A stretch of 32,409 nucleotides of DNA from Paracoccaceae bacterium (GCA_028097405.1 JAOHEK010000026.1:6144-38552); one strand, 5' to 3'. Counted from the stretch's first letter, positions 16,082 through 25,431 are shown. Numbers and translations are program-made. The notes: generated by a model not told the origin, from the sequence alone.

Positions 16082-17659
16082 TCAGGTCAGTTCCCCCGCC
16101 AAGCCCCTTTCGATCAAAGCAACGGTTTCTTCGACACCATAAAGCGCGATAAACCCACCAAACCGAGGGCCCTGCGACGCGCCCAAAAGCACCTCGTAAA
16201 GCGCCTTGAACCAATCGCGTAACGGCTCGAATTCATGCTCTTTGCCCACAGAAAAGACCATCGACTGCAACTCTTCGGCGTCCAAACCACCGTTCCACGC
16301 CTTTAGCCGCGCCTTCAAGTCTTCCAAAGCCGCCCGCTCGCGATCATCCGCCGCCCGGAACGCCCGTGTGGGTGCCACGAAATCCTTGAAATATCGCACC
16401 GCAAATCCAGCTGCATCATCCAGCTGAGGATGCGTCTCCGGCGAAGCATCCGGCGCATAACGTTGAATAAAGCCCCACAGGGCATCCTTGTTCTCGGCGC
16501 TCGAAACGCTGGCCAAATTCAACAGCATCGCAAACGGAACAACCATATTCGACACCGGCACATCGCCCGCGTGAATATGGAAAACGGGGTTCGCCGTTCG
16601 CGCCTTTTCATCTTGATCCGCGTAAGCACGCAACTGCTGGTGATATTCATCCACCGCCTTTGGGATCACGTCAAAATGCATCCGCTTGGCCGTCTTCGGC
16701 TTTTGATACATGAAATACGACAGGCTTTCGGTCGACGCATAGCTTAGCCATTCATCAATGCTGATCCCATTACCCGAGGACTTGGAAATCTTGTGACCCT
16801 GATCATCCAAGAACAACTCATAACTGAAATGCTCTGGCGGGCGCTGGCCCAAGGTCCGGCAAATCGCATCGTAGATCTTTTCGTTGGTCGCGTGTTCCTT
16901 GCCGTACATCTCGAAATCAACACCCAAAGCCGCCCAACGTGCCCCGAAATCTGGCTTCCATTGCAACTTCACATGGCCACCCGTGACCGGCAGCGTCCAT
17001 TCGCGGCCATCTTGATCGTCAAACGTCACCGTCCCTGCGGCAGCGTCCACATGCTTCATCGGCACATAAAGCACCCGGCCCGTTTCAGGATGAAGCGGCA
17101 GAAAAATAGAATAGGTCTCGCGCCGTTCTTCGCGCAGTGATTTCAACATGATCGCCATCAGATCATCGTATTTCTCGGCGCATCTCAGCAAAACCTCGTC
17201 AAACCGACCCGACTTGTAAAATTCCTTGGCCGAATAAAACTCGTAGTCAAACCCAAAGGTATCCAGAAACCGCCGCAGCATTTCGTTGTTGTGATCACCA
17301 AAACTGTCATGCGTGCCAAAGGGATCAGGCACGCTTGTCAAAGGCATCTGCAGATACTCGGCCAGCTTTTCCTGATTGGGCACATTGCCCGGCACTTTGC
17401 GCATCCCGTCCAGATCGTCGGAAAAGCAGATCAGCTTGGTCGGAATGTCGGAAATCACCTCGAAGGCGCGCCGCACCATCGTCGTGCGCAACACTTCGCC
17501 AAAAGTTCCAATATGCGGCAAACCCGACGGCCCGTAGCCGGTTTCAAACAATACATAGCCCTTTTCAGGCGGCTTGGATTCATAGCGTTTAAGCAAACGC
17601 CGCGCCTCTTCAAAAGGCCAAGCCTTCGAGGTCATTGCAGCGTCGCGCATGGCAGTCAT
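16082..17659 (-). CDS. lysK: Class I lysyl-tRNA synthetase
   Basis: 525 residues. It charges tRNA-Lys using the Rossmann-type class I catalytic domain instead of the commoner class II enzyme; class I LysRS is typical of alphaproteobacteria and archaea. The HIGH-like motif is PHIGTFGE (~48-55) and the KMSKS-like motif is KISKSSGNG (~295). Length matches the family. AAGGA lies seven bases before the first ATG, supporting the start at 17659 over the internal ATGs at codons 4 and 9. Confidence 0.95.
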   Translation of the reverse strand: MTAMRDAAMTSKAWPFEEARRLLKRYESKPPEKGYVLFETGYGPSGLPHIGTFGEVLRTTMVRRAFEVISDIPTKLICFSDDLDGMRKVPGNVPNQEKLAEYLQMPLTSVPDPFGTHDSFGDHNNEMLRRFLDTFGFDYEFYSAKEFYKSGRFDEVLLRCAEKYDDLMAIMLKSLREERRETYSIFLPLHPETGRVLYVPMKHVDAAAGTVTFDDQDGREWTLPVTGGHVKLQWKPDFGARWAALGVDFEMYGKEHATNEKIYDAICRTLGQRPPEHFSYELFLDDQGHKISKSSGNGISIDEWLSYASTESLSYFMYQKPKTAKRMHFDVIPKAVDEYHQQLRAYADQDEKARTANPVFHIHAGDVPVSNMVVPFAMLLNLASVSSAENKDALWGFIQRYAPDASPETHPQLDDAAGFAVRYFKDFVAPTRAFRAADDRERAALEDLKARLKAWNGGLDAEELQSMVFSVGKEHEFEPLRDWFKALYEVLLGASQGPRFGGFIALYGVEETVALIERGLAGELT

Positions 17660-17755
17660 CCGATTAATCCTTTAGGGTTAAGGCCGGTGTCCTATTGCGG
17701 CAGCGCTCGCGCGTCAATAAAATCCCCAACAACCAGAATAAGAAAGACCCAATTC

Positions 17756-18178
17756 GTGCCCTTAAATACCACCGAATTTACACCCGAAGACACGCTGATC
17801 GCCGTTATGATGGCGATTTCTGCGTCAGACGCCACCATTCGAACCTCGGAACTTGTGTCGATCGAACGCATGGTGAACCACCTACCCGTGTTCAGCGATT
17901 ATCCACTTGAGCGTCTGAAAGAGGTTTCGAACACCGTTTTTGACGTGCTTGCCGAAGAAGACGGGCTTGACGTTCTGTGGGACGCCGTCCGCACAAACCT
18001 TCCGGAACGGCTGTTCGACACCGCCTATGCCATGGCCTGCGATGTTGCTGCCGCAGACGGCACAGCGCGGGAAACCGAACTTAGGCTGCTCGCCGACATG
18101 CGCTATGAATTGAATATCGACCGTCTGCTCGCCGCCGCTATCGAAGCCGGCGCACGCGCGCGGCACCGGATACTTTGA
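17756..18178 (+). CDS. TerB-like (tellurite-resistance TerB family) protein
   Basis: About 140 residues, all helical. TPEDTLIAVMMAISASDATIRTSELVSIERMV and LFDTAYAMACDVAAADGTARETELRLLADMRYELNID are the two D-G/x-E helical repeats of the TerB fold with conserved acidic residues (ADG-x-E). The start GTG at 17756, giving MPLNTTEFTPEDT, is chosen because the upstream extension lies over the lysyl-tRNA synthetase gene on the other strand. A lone TerB domain does not imply tellurite resistance: no terC, terD or terA genes are present. Confidence 0.82.
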   Translation: MPLNTTEFTPEDTLIAVMMAISASDATIRTSELVSIERMVNHLPVFSDYPLERLKEVSNTVFDVLAEEDGLDVLWDAVRTNLPERLFDTAYAMACDVAAADGTARETELRLLADMRYELNIDRLLAAAIEAGARARHRIL

Positions 18179-18226
18179 CGCATTCTGGAAACACAGATTT
18201 TCCCACCGATCCCAGTCATACGTCTA

Positions 18227-18258
18227 ATCTCTGACACATTTGCATCCCATCTCTGACA
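18227..18258 (+). repeat. Direct repeat pair upstream of the membrane TerB-like gene
   Basis: ATCTCTGACA occurs at 18227-18236 and 18249-18258, 22 bases apart (two helical turns) and 10 bases before the ATG at 18269. It could be a regulator-binding pair or a chance duplication. Confidence 0.35.
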
Positions 18259-18268
18259 GCGAACAAAA

Positions 18269-18991
18269 ATGCGGACGGACAAGATGCGACAAGCTGCCAA
18301 ATACAGTGCCTTGGGCTTTTCGGCGGTCTGCATTTGTCTGGCCGTCGACGCCGCCGTTGGGCTGGGAACAGCGCAGTGGCTGGCTGATCTCTGCCTAACC
18401 GATGCCTCCGACGATATGGTAGGCATGGCGATGAAAACTGTCACTCCCGCCCCGTTTTTGGTGGTAAGCACAATCCTTGCAGGTATCGGCATTGCGCTGA
18501 TCGCCAGCGAAGACCGCGAGACCGCAATGGGTCTCACACCCCCCGACGCGGCCGAACACGCCAGCATTCTATCAGCCATCGTCCTTGTCGCCGCCGTCCA
18601 TGGCCGCACCACCGAACAAGACATCGCCAACGTTTTTCAGATCGTCACCAACACCGACCTAGAACCCGAACTTGCGCAATTGGCCTTCGCACAGTTCAAG
18701 CAAACAGACCCGAACACACTGACGACCGACGGCATCGCAACCGCCAACACATCCATCGCGCGACGCCGCATTCTAGCCGCGGCCCTTCTTATGGGCTGCG
18801 TGGCGAACAGGCCCTCGGAAGCAGCATCTGTGGTGATCGAAAATCTGGCCGCAATCATCGGCGCAACCTCCGAAGACATCACGGCGGCCCGTACTGCCCT
18901 TCAAAACTGGACGAAAACGGACAGCGGTCTTCAAGGCGTTCCGCTGATTACGCTTCTAAGAACAAAGCCCCTCGGCCTACGGCCTGCGTAA
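18269..18991 (+). CDS. Membrane-anchored hypothetical protein with TerB-like C-terminal half
   Basis: 240 residues. Two hydrophobic helices (~13-38 and ~64-84) are followed by a soluble helical domain. HASILSAIVLVAAVHGRTTEQDIANVF and RRILAAALLMGCVANRPSEAASVVIENLAAIIGA resemble the two halves of a TerB fold, with the acidic residues partly lost. It lies 90 bases after the TerB-like gene in the same direction, so the two may act together at the membrane (inference). No close family is recognised. Confidence 0.65.
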   Translation: MRTDKMRQAAKYSALGFSAVCICLAVDAAVGLGTAQWLADLCLTDASDDMVGMAMKTVTPAPFLVVSTILAGIGIALIASEDRETAMGLTPPDAAEHASILSAIVLVAAVHGRTTEQDIANVFQIVTNTDLEPELAQLAFAQFKQTDPNTLTTDGIATANTSIARRRILAAALLMGCVANRPSEAASVVIENLAAIIGATSEDITAARTALQNWTKTDSGLQGVPLITLLRTKPLGLRPA

Positions 18992-19206
18992 ATGTCTGGC
19001 CCTCAAGCCTAGCCACAGGTTTGACAGCACCCAACACCGACATGCCGGACGGCGTCCACGTCGTCATGGGTGACCACCTATAAGATCTGCATCAGGGGCA
19101 ACTCAGGCATTTCCACAAATTTCGCGTTGCCGTAATATGATCGTAAGGTCATATGCGCGCCCGATACGGCGTCGATCATCCGCAACGGGGTTCAAGGGGC
19201 AAAATT

Positions 19207-20370
19207 ATGAAAACCAAAAACCCCCAAGTGGTTTCCACTGTCCAGAAATATACAATCGACGGTTTTCTGCTGCTTAGCTTCCTACTTGTCTCACTCGGTG
19301 TTTATTACGACTATCTGGCAGGTGGGCACAATTGGAAGCAGGGCGATTGGCTTATCAATAATTCCGCTGGATACGTAAGGCGAGGCCCCCTTGGTTCGGC
19401 CTTTATATCAATTAGCGATTATATCGGATCAAACCCACTTCTAGTTGTGTCAGTCTGCCAAATCATAATTCTTGCAATCCTCTTTATTTCGTTTCGTCTT
19501 CTTGTCACGCAATGCAACCATCCCAAACTGTGGTTGCTGATATTGATATCACCGGCAATATTTACTGTTTTTTGGGTTGCAGACCCTTTAGGTGCCGTTC
19601 GGAAAGAACTTATAGCTTTTACAGGTCTTTCTCTATACGCTCTCGGATCGATTCGTGAGAATTGGTTACTTCTTTGGGCTGGTGTTTTGGTTTTCTGCAT
19701 AAGCGTGGTGTCTCACGAAGCCATGGTGCTTTTCATACCAACACTATTTGGAATAATTATCCTAACTGAATTGCATAAAACAGCGACCAAGCATGCTCTG
19801 ACCTCTGCCATAGTGGTGACGTGCCTGTCGATCGTCGCATTCATTTATGCCATCAATACTTCGCAAGCTGTTGAAACTTATGAGATATGTTCCGCCTTGA
19901 TTGAAAGAGGTCTGAATGAATTGATATGTCGAGGAGCAATCGAATGGTTAAGCTACGACAGTTCTCATGGCTTTCGTTTCGTAGTCTCAATGCTTAATAC
20001 TCGCAGCATTATCGATTTTTTGATTATATATGCATTCGCACTCTTACCATTTTTCTACATTATTTCGCTTGGCGAAAGAAAAACGAGGAACATCCTAGCT
20101 CTGGTATTATTAGCTCTTCCCTTTATCCCGCTCTATTTTGTTGCAGTTGATTGGGGGCGCTGGATAAGTTTTCATATTTTTTCTGCATCCACAATTTTAT
20201 CCAGCGCCGCAGCAAAAGGTCATTTCCGAATTCAGCGGAACCCTTCATACTTCTATATATTTCCTCTGGTGGTCCTTGCACTTCTAGCATCGCCAAATCA
20301 TATAATTGGCGTAATTTGGGGCGGGGCGGCTAAGCAAGCCGAACTAGAATTTTCACGCTTTTTCGATTAA
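19207..20370 (+). CDS. Polytopic membrane protein, AT-rich (possible glycan-related)
   Basis: 387 residues with about nine to ten hydrophobic helices. The first loop has DYLAGGHNWKQGDWLINN and GYVRRGPLGSAFI; a VRRG-LG motif after the first helix recurs in uncharacterised membrane proteins of surface-polysaccharide loci (recollection, not a search). KEL near residue 137 and SHEAMVLFIPTLFG near 175 are conserved-looking polar spots inside helices. The start at 19207 follows AAGGGGC. Base composition is clearly more AT-rich than both neighbours, suggesting horizontal transfer. No partner genes are adjacent. Confidence 0.72.
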   Translation: MKTKNPQVVSTVQKYTIDGFLLLSFLLVSLGVYYDYLAGGHNWKQGDWLINNSAGYVRRGPLGSAFISISDYIGSNPLLVVSVCQIIILAILFISFRLLVTQCNHPKLWLLILISPAIFTVFWVADPLGAVRKELIAFTGLSLYALGSIRENWLLLWAGVLVFCISVVSHEAMVLFIPTLFGIIILTELHKTATKHALTSAIVVTCLSIVAFIYAINTSQAVETYEICSALIERGLNELICRGAIEWLSYDSSHGFRFVVSMLNTRSIIDFLIIYAFALLPFFYIISLGERKTRNILALVLLALPFIPLYFVAVDWGRWISFHIFSASTILSSAAAKGHFRIQRNPSYFYIFPLVVLALLASPNHIIGVIWGGAAKQAELEFSRFFD

Positions 20371-20474
20371 GCATAGCGCAACAGAAGCGTGATCAAATCA
20401 AATGAAATTCGCGCTGGTCTTATGCGCGCTGTCACCAGCTGCGACTGGCGCTACAAATGCCAAGGCGTAAGCCG

Positions 20475-21971
20475 CTAACCGAACTGACTGGTCCATTCGC
20501 GCAGCAATTGTCGCTGCAGCCGCCGCGACCGGTTCGCCCAAGATCTAGACCCCGACGGACGTTCGCGCTGCGCCTTAGGAACAGCATCCCGACGTTCGGT
20601 ATCTGCCGTGAAAATCGCAAAGGCCAGATCACGCCCATTCTGGTTCGTCACAATACCTGCAAGCGAAGACACGAAATTCAACGTTCCAGTCTTCGCGCGC
20701 ACCAGCATACCCTTTGGAAGGGGCGTATCACTCGTCGCCAGATTCACCGTCTTCAGCAAAGGTGCAATGCCTGCATTCGCGGCTAAAATATTTGTCATCC
20801 CGCTTGGCGAAATCTGCGACGCATACCCCAGCCCCGAATGATCCATAAACCGCATACCCGCGACCCCGAAATTCGCCATACACCAACCACCCATACAAGC
20901 GCCCGACGCCTCCAAGGTATCGACATTGCCAAACGTCCGGCTTGCAGCCATGCCAGTACACTCGGCCGTCAGGTTGGTCGAAAATTTCAACATGTTCTGA
21001 ACCATCGGCACCAAGCCATCACTCGAGACCGAAACCAGTTCCCGCGCCTCGGGTAAGACCGTCGCGATTTCACCCGGCTTCAGAACAATCCCGTTCGAGC
21101 GCGCCAATGTGCGAAACACATCGCCCGCATAAAGGGCAGGATATCGCACCGGCAACCAGCGCGCGCCATCCTTACCCAAAGCCCAGTCTGCCACCGACCA
21201 CTGATCGCGATGTCCCCAGTCGCGGTATTCAAAAACCGGAGACTTACGCTCGGCAATTGTCATCTGCGCCACATCAGTCGCCGGACTGTAATTGCGACTT
21301 CGCGCGTGCATCGTGATGTCGTAATCTTCTTTTTGCTTGCGCCACTGGAAATGCACGCGGTTGAAATTCAGGTTCAGCCCACCGTAGCTCGGATTATAGG
21401 CCACGTGATCGGGCTGCTCAGCGTCTATCCTCTTACCGCGCGGCAAAGCCCCGGCCCAAAGCAAAAATCTGCCCGCAACCTCAGTCACACCCGCTTCGCG
21501 CAGTGCCTTCGCCAGTTCTGCCAGACGATCCGAATCCATGGTCGGGTCGCCACCGCCCGCAAGAATCAAATCTCCCTCAAGCCGACCATTCACCAAAGGC
21601 CCCGTCGCCAAAACGCGCGTCTGAAACTGATGATTGCCACCCAATCTGTCGATCGCAAAAAGCGCCGTCACCACCTTCAGCGTCGATGCAGGCGGCAAAG
21701 CAACGCCCCCCATTCGGGCGTCGAGAATTTTTCCCGTGCGAACATCCGCCACGGCAAAACCAACCGCACCGCCCAACTTGGCAGCCTGCACCAACCGCTC
21801 GCTGTCAGACGACCGCACCTTGGCGCCGGGCGACACAAGCTTTTGCAGATTGGGGCGCTGTCGCGGTCGTTCGGACGCATTAGGGGTGACTGCAAGAACG
21901 CTCGTTCCAGCAGCGGACAGAACCCCGGTTATTACACTTCGGCGGTTTAGCAGATGTAGCTTATGGGTCAT
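20475..21971 (-). CDS. dacB: D-alanyl-D-alanine carboxypeptidase/endopeptidase (PBP4 family)
   Basis: 498 residues from the ATG at 21971; an in-frame ATG 14 codons upstream is an alternative. The N terminus LLNRRSVITGVLSAAGTSVLA has a twin-arginine followed by a hydrophobic stretch, consistent with Tat or Sec export. The three active-site motifs of class C penicillin-binding proteins are present: S-T-L-K (PPASTLKVV), S-T-N (KFSTNLTAE) and K-T-G (RAKTGTLNF). It trims or cleaves cross-links in periplasmic peptidoglycan. It lies downstream of nadD on the minus strand. Confidence 0.92.
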   Translation of the reverse strand: MTHKLHLLNRRSVITGVLSAAGTSVLAVTPNASERPRQRPNLQKLVSPGAKVRSSDSERLVQAAKLGGAVGFAVADVRTGKILDARMGGVALPPASTLKVVTALFAIDRLGGNHQFQTRVLATGPLVNGRLEGDLILAGGGDPTMDSDRLAELAKALREAGVTEVAGRFLLWAGALPRGKRIDAEQPDHVAYNPSYGGLNLNFNRVHFQWRKQKEDYDITMHARSRNYSPATDVAQMTIAERKSPVFEYRDWGHRDQWSVADWALGKDGARWLPVRYPALYAGDVFRTLARSNGIVLKPGEIATVLPEARELVSVSSDGLVPMVQNMLKFSTNLTAECTGMAASRTFGNVDTLEASGACMGGWCMANFGVAGMRFMDHSGLGYASQISPSGMTNILAANAGIAPLLKTVNLATSDTPLPKGMLVRAKTGTLNFVSSLAGIVTNQNGRDLAFAIFTADTERRDAVPKAQRERPSGSRSWANRSRRLQRQLLREWTSQFG

Positions 21972-22047
21972 GGTCGTTTTATCCAGCCTGCACCGATTTG
22001 AAACAAGCCGCATTCAGACTTCAAAACGCGATTGTGACTGTGCAGTC

Positions 22048-22653
22048 TCAACCCTTGATCCAGTCGCCGTTCGCACGAATACCCGAAGACGACAGATCGC
22101 GCATGGGTACGTTCAGAAAGACCCACGCCGGTGGCTCCGCAAAAGCCAAACTTCGGGCATCCCTTGCCTTCAACCGGTGCTGCCTAAAATGCCGCGCCGC
22201 AATCGACATCCGGGCAGAAATTCGCTGTCCGGGGCGCGCCAGAACGGCCACGGGCACCAACCCCATGATCTCGCGCCAACTCTCCCAACGATGAAAATCC
22301 GCCAGATTGTCAGCACCCATTAGCCAGACAAAATGAACATGCGGATAAAGCGCCGTCAAAGCCGTCAAAGTTTGAAACGTATACCGCGTCCCCAAACGCG
22401 CCTCGATATCCGTGATCCGAACACGCGGATGCGCCATAACACGGCGCGCATGTTCCATCCGGTCCACCAAAGGCGCAGGACCGCTTTCTTTCAAAGGGTT
22501 ACCCGGAGAAACAAGCCACCAAACCTCATCCAACCCCAGCCGCTTCAAAGCCTCACGCGTGATATGCGCATGGCCCTCGTGGGCCGGATCAAACGATCCA
22601 CCCAAAAGCCCAATAGACATGCCGGGCCGCGCCAAAGGAAATCCATGTTTCAT
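22048..22653 (-). CDS. nadD: Nicotinate-nucleotide adenylyltransferase
   Basis: 201 residues. [41 protein letters not shown] has the nucleotidyltransferase (T/H)xGH motif and the NadD PxxPxK-like loop. [19 protein letters not shown] and the C-terminal ISSSGIR-type motif ([10 protein letters not shown]) complete the family pattern. It adenylates nicotinate mononucleotide in NAD synthesis. Only 54 bases separate it from the upstream methyltransferase fragment, whose deletion may have altered its original context. Confidence 0.95.
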   Translation of the reverse strand: MKHGFPLARPGMSIGLLGGSFDPAHEGHAHITREALKRLGLDEVWWLVSPGNPLKESGPAPLVDRMEHARRVMAHPRVRITDIEARLGTRYTFQTLTALTALYPHVHFVWLMGADNLADFHRWESWREIMGLVPVAVLARPGQRISARMSIAARHFRQHRLKARDARSLAFAEPPAWVFLNVPMRDLSSSGIRANGDWIKG

Positions 22654-22707
22654 CGGTCACAGGCCTACCCAAGCCAAGCGGAATGTCCAGCGGAAAGCAT
22701 GGCCACC

Positions 22708-23109
22708 TTACCAGCCTCGGATAAGATCGATTCCCAAAAATCTGTGCTCTAAACCATTGGTTTTTTGCATTTCTTCGCGCTTCACACGCAGACGAAAACC
22801 CTCTGCTTCGTGATCAAAAACCTCGCTTCGGTCCTTCGACCACATGTGAATACACCCGTCTTGCAGCTCGATGTTCCACTTGTGAAGACCAAGGTAATTT
22901 TGCGCCTCGGCTTCGTTTTCATAATGAGCAAGCGAAATCATGCAGCGCGGCGCAAGCTGGTCGATCATCTGGCGCAAACCTTTGGGCACATCATAAGCGT
23001 GATCCAAGCAATTCTTGGCCAAGATTACCTCGAACTGACCAACATCCAACTGGTCCAAAAACTCCACTGCACCAAAAACAACGTCGCCACCGCCCGGCGC
23101 ATCGAACAT
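22708..23109 (-). pseudogene. 3' fragment of a class I SAM methyltransferase
   Basis: About 130 in-frame residues. FGAVEFLDQLDVGQFEVILAKNCLDHAYDVPKGLRQMIDQLAP matches the motif II-III part of SAM-dependent methyltransferases (FD-x-I-x2-KN-x-LDH-x-YD). AHYENEAEAQNYLGLHKWNIE continues to a natural C terminus ending GIDLIRGW. The SAM-binding motif I and the whole N-terminal half are missing. Upstream the reading frame runs straight into the aldo/keto reductase sequence (in another frame), so the fragment looks like what remained after a deletion. Confidence 0.7.
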
Positions 23110-23369
23110 CCAGCCTTCGAGGAAATCACCAACTCATCGCGATACCCCGCAAAATCCGTCGCCAAAATCTCGCCAAAGGCCTCTTCGGCACTTCCCGCAG
23201 GTGGCCCATAATTATCTGCCAAATCGAAATGCGTGATCCCATGGTCAAACGCCGCCCGGCACAACTCGCGCTTCAATTCATGTGGCGTATCCCCGCCAAA
23301 GTAGTGCCATAGCCCAAGGCTGATCTCAGGCAATTTCAAACCCGACTGCCCACAACGGCGATACGCCAT
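23105..23369 (-). pseudogene. 5' fragment of an aldo/keto reductase (YghZ/Gpr-like)
   Basis: From MAYRRCGQSGLKLPEISLGLWHYFGG to AFDHGITHFDLADNYGPPAGSAEEAFGEIL and ELVISSKAG, the sequence matches the first ~85 residues of YghZ-type aldo/keto reductases, including the catalytic Asp and Tyr (FDLADNYG). It breaks off at KAG, just before the usual WDMWPGPYG segment, and continues out of frame in methyltransferase DNA. The remaining ~240 residues, with the catalytic Lys and the NADPH site, are absent. It lies 25 bases downstream of adc. Confidence 0.75.
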
Positions 23370-23394
23370 CTTCTCATAACGTGATGGCGGCGGA

Positions 23395-24135
23395 TCAAGC
23401 GAGGTAATCGTAGACGACTTTGCCAAGTCCTAAGGTCAGATCGCTTTGAATATGTGTGGCAGACAGAACCTCGCGGACAGGCAAATCCGTCAAGTTAGCC
23501 ATTGCATGATCTCGTAGTTCAAGCCCTGCCGGTCCCTCCCAAGCGCCTTTGACGGTGACATCTTCGAGGTAGTATTCGACCAACTCGCACACACGTGCCT
23601 TTGAACTGCAGACATCGGGAATAATCTTGATCAACCAACTTGGCTCTGCCAACGCCTTGGCAACCTTGGCTATATCAATCGTGCGGTGCTTATAACCCAT
23701 GGTCGCAGCGGCAATTTCAACCGATCCATAATGCAGCGTTCCAACAAGCGTATCTTTTTCCACGCGCATGTTTGGTTCTGCCATCTTCTTGGGAAAACCC
23801 CAGATTTCGCGTCCACCCGCAATCGGACTATGATCATTGAGGTACATAGAATGGACGTAACCGCCTTTGCGCCCTTCAAATTCTACTGGAATGACCTGAC
23901 CACTTTCGGTGTAATCGCCAAATCCGGTGCTGTCTGGCATGCGGATAAATTCATACTTAACGATGGGTTCGATAACCTTCAGTGGCTCCGGCACGACCGC
24001 GCGTAACGCGTCCATATCAGTGCGGTACGTGACGATGAAAAATTCTCGATCAATGAACCGATATGGCCCTTTGGGATAAGATGGATTCGTAAGAGGCATT
24101 GAAAATGCGTTCTTCTTGATGCTTGCAAGATCCAT
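23395..24135 (-). CDS. adc: Acetoacetate decarboxylase
   Basis: 246 residues. The active-site sequence [10 protein letters not shown] places two lysines at 116-117, the pair in which the first forms the Schiff base and the second lowers its pKa in the clostridial enzyme. The upstream [16 protein letters not shown] and [24 protein letters not shown] match the family core, and the length is normal. It converts acetoacetate to acetone and CO2. AAGGA precedes the ATG. A sigma70-like promoter overlapping a perfect palindrome lies 30-80 bases upstream. It is the head of the minus-strand run that continues into the aldo/keto reductase fragment. Confidence 0.93.
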   Translation of the reverse strand: MDLASIKKNAFSMPLTNPSYPKGPYRFIDREFFIVTYRTDMDALRAVVPEPLKVIEPIVKYEFIRMPDSTGFGDYTESGQVIPVEFEGRKGGYVHSMYLNDHSPIAGGREIWGFPKKMAEPNMRVEKDTLVGTLHYGSVEIAAATMGYKHRTIDIAKVAKALAEPSWLIKIIPDVCSSKARVCELVEYYLEDVTVKGAWEGPAGLELRDHAMANLTDLPVREVLSATHIQSDLTLGLGKVVYDYLA

Positions 24136-24168
24136 TTTGATGTCCTTAAGAGTTGGCGCGTTGACGTA

Positions 24169-24197
24169 TTAATAAACACGCTTGCTTTTGGTGACAA
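24169..24197 (-). promoter_or_regulatory. Predicted sigma70-type promoter of adc
   Basis: On the minus strand TTGTCA (24197-24192), a 17-base spacer and TATTAA (24174-24169), ~34 bases before the adc ATG. The -35 box lies in the middle of the palindrome at 24185-24208. Confidence 0.55.
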
Positions 24198-24208
24198 ATC
24201 ACCAAAAG
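24185..24208. promoter_or_regulatory. Perfect palindrome overlapping the adc promoter (operator candidate)
   Basis: CTTTTGGTGA (24185-24194) and TCACCAAAAG (24199-24208) are exact reverse complements around CAAA; an outer CTTG/CAAG pair extends it. Its position over the -35 box suggests a repressor site. No intact regulator gene adjoins it. Confidence 0.6.
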
Positions 24209-24798
24209 TTCAAGTCTTAGGAAGCTTTGAGTGAGCCCTTCTCGCCTGAAATATCTGGCGTTTTTGATTTGCCTGTCCTCTAACTGAGCACACAGACGAT
24301 GAAGAGAAGCCGTGTCAGCGACCGACAAATCATTGGGATATTGAAAGAGCATCAAGTTGGGCTTGGTGCGCAAGAGGAATTCTACTGCTCAGAATTCAAG
24401 TAGCTTGTGCTGCGGCATTCGAAGCATCAAACGCTTCGAGTGGATGATAACGGATTATTAAGGCGAAACGGTACCGAGAGGGAACAAAGAAGCAATTCTG
24501 GATGGCTAAGTGAACTTAGACGAATCTTTGCAGACCTCCCTGTGATAGGTAACCCTGCGTTGCACTTTCTCGCTTTTAAAACAAAAAGTAACGGTTTGAT
24601 ACTTTGTCCGTGCACTCTGCAGCAAAGGACCGTCGTTGCAAGGCTCAATGTCAACTTGGTGTGCTTTAACGCTTTTCATGCAAGACGCAGCATCAGTCAC
24701 TCGGGCCTCTAACCAAATACTAACCAATCCCAACACCCAACCTTCCCCGCCATAAAACTCCCTCTTGACCCCAGCCCACCCAAACGTTCCAATCCCCT

Positions 24799-25431
24799 AT
24801 GCCCAGTTTTGACACCAAAAAAATCGAGCAGATCCACCGCGACCTGCACACGCATCTGCCCTCGGATCCGGCCCTGCGCGTTAAAGCGCTTGAAAGCCTT
24901 GTCGTTGAAAAGGGACTGGTCGCACAGGAAAGCATCGACAACTGGATCGAACTATACGCCGAACGCATCGGCCCCAAACGCGGCGCCGAGGTCATCGCCC
25001 GCGCCTGGACCGACCCGGCCTATTACGACCGCCTGATTAACGACGCAGGCCAAGCCGTGAAGGATTTCGGCTTCGAAGGCCACGCCACCGAACACACCAA
25101 AGCGGTACAAAACACGTCGCAAACCCACAACCTAGTCGTCTGCACGCTTTGCTCCTGCTATCCCTTCTCGCTTCTGGGAATGTCACCAATCTGGTACCGC
25201 TCTGCGGCGTACCGCGCGCGCGCCGTGAAAGAACCCCGCGCCGTTCTCGCCGAATTCGGCGTCACCCTGCCCGACGGCGTCAAAACCCGCGTCTGGGACA
25301 GTACCGCCGAGCTGCGCTACCTCGTCATCCCCGAACGCCCTAAAGGCACCGAAGGCTGGAGCGCCGATCAACTCGCCGCCATCATCACCCGCGACAGCAT
25401 GATCGGCACCCAAAGAGAGTTGGCAATCTGA
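24799..25431 (+). CDS. nthA: Nitrile hydratase alpha subunit, cobalt type
   Basis: 210 residues. The metal claw VCTLCSCYPF has C115, C118, S119 and C120. A threonine between the first two cysteines (C-T-L-C-S-C) is the cobalt-type signature, against serine in iron enzymes. C118 and C120 would be oxidised to sulfinate/sulfenate in the mature enzyme. With the beta subunit it hydrates nitriles to amides in the cytoplasm. No Shine-Dalgarno sequence is seen before the ATG (pyrimidine-rich CCAATCCCCT). The beta gene begins within the alpha stop codon. Confidence 0.95.
   Translation: MPSFDTKKIEQIHRDLHTHLPSDPALRVKALESLVVEKGLVAQESIDNWIELYAERIGPKRGAEVIARAWTDPAYYDRLINDAGQAVKDFGFEGHATEHTKAVQNTSQTHNLVVCTLCSCYPFSLLGMSPIWYRSAAYRARAVKEPRAVLAEFGVTLPDGVKTRVWDSTAELRYLVIPERPKGTEGWSADQLAAIITRDSMIGTQRELAI

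Larger units (their letters stand above)
24136..24798. other. Gene-poor region between adc and the nitrile hydratase operon
   Basis: About 660 bases, more AT-rich than the surroundings, with no reading frame I recognise; the few 65-100-codon open frames on both strands have no family features. Present are the adc promoter/palindrome (24169-24208) and two short inverted repeats: AATTCT/AGAATT (24378-24396) and TCGAAGC/GCTTCGA (24419-24439). It may be remains of degraded genes. Confidence 0.6.

Noticed and set aside
17291-17755. N-terminal extension of the TerB-like gene to 17291
   Set aside because: The extension is antisense to the lysyl-tRNA synthetase gene and has no TerB similarity; the GTG at 17756 fits the family start.
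21210-21950. 246-codon open frame antisense to dacB
   Set aside because: dacB carries all three penicillin-binding-protein motifs on the other strand; the antisense frame is a by-product of GC-rich codon use.
24407-24712. 101-codon open frame on the plus strand in the gene-poor region
   Set aside because: No domain, no ribosome-binding site and unlike neighbouring coding composition; left as noncoding.
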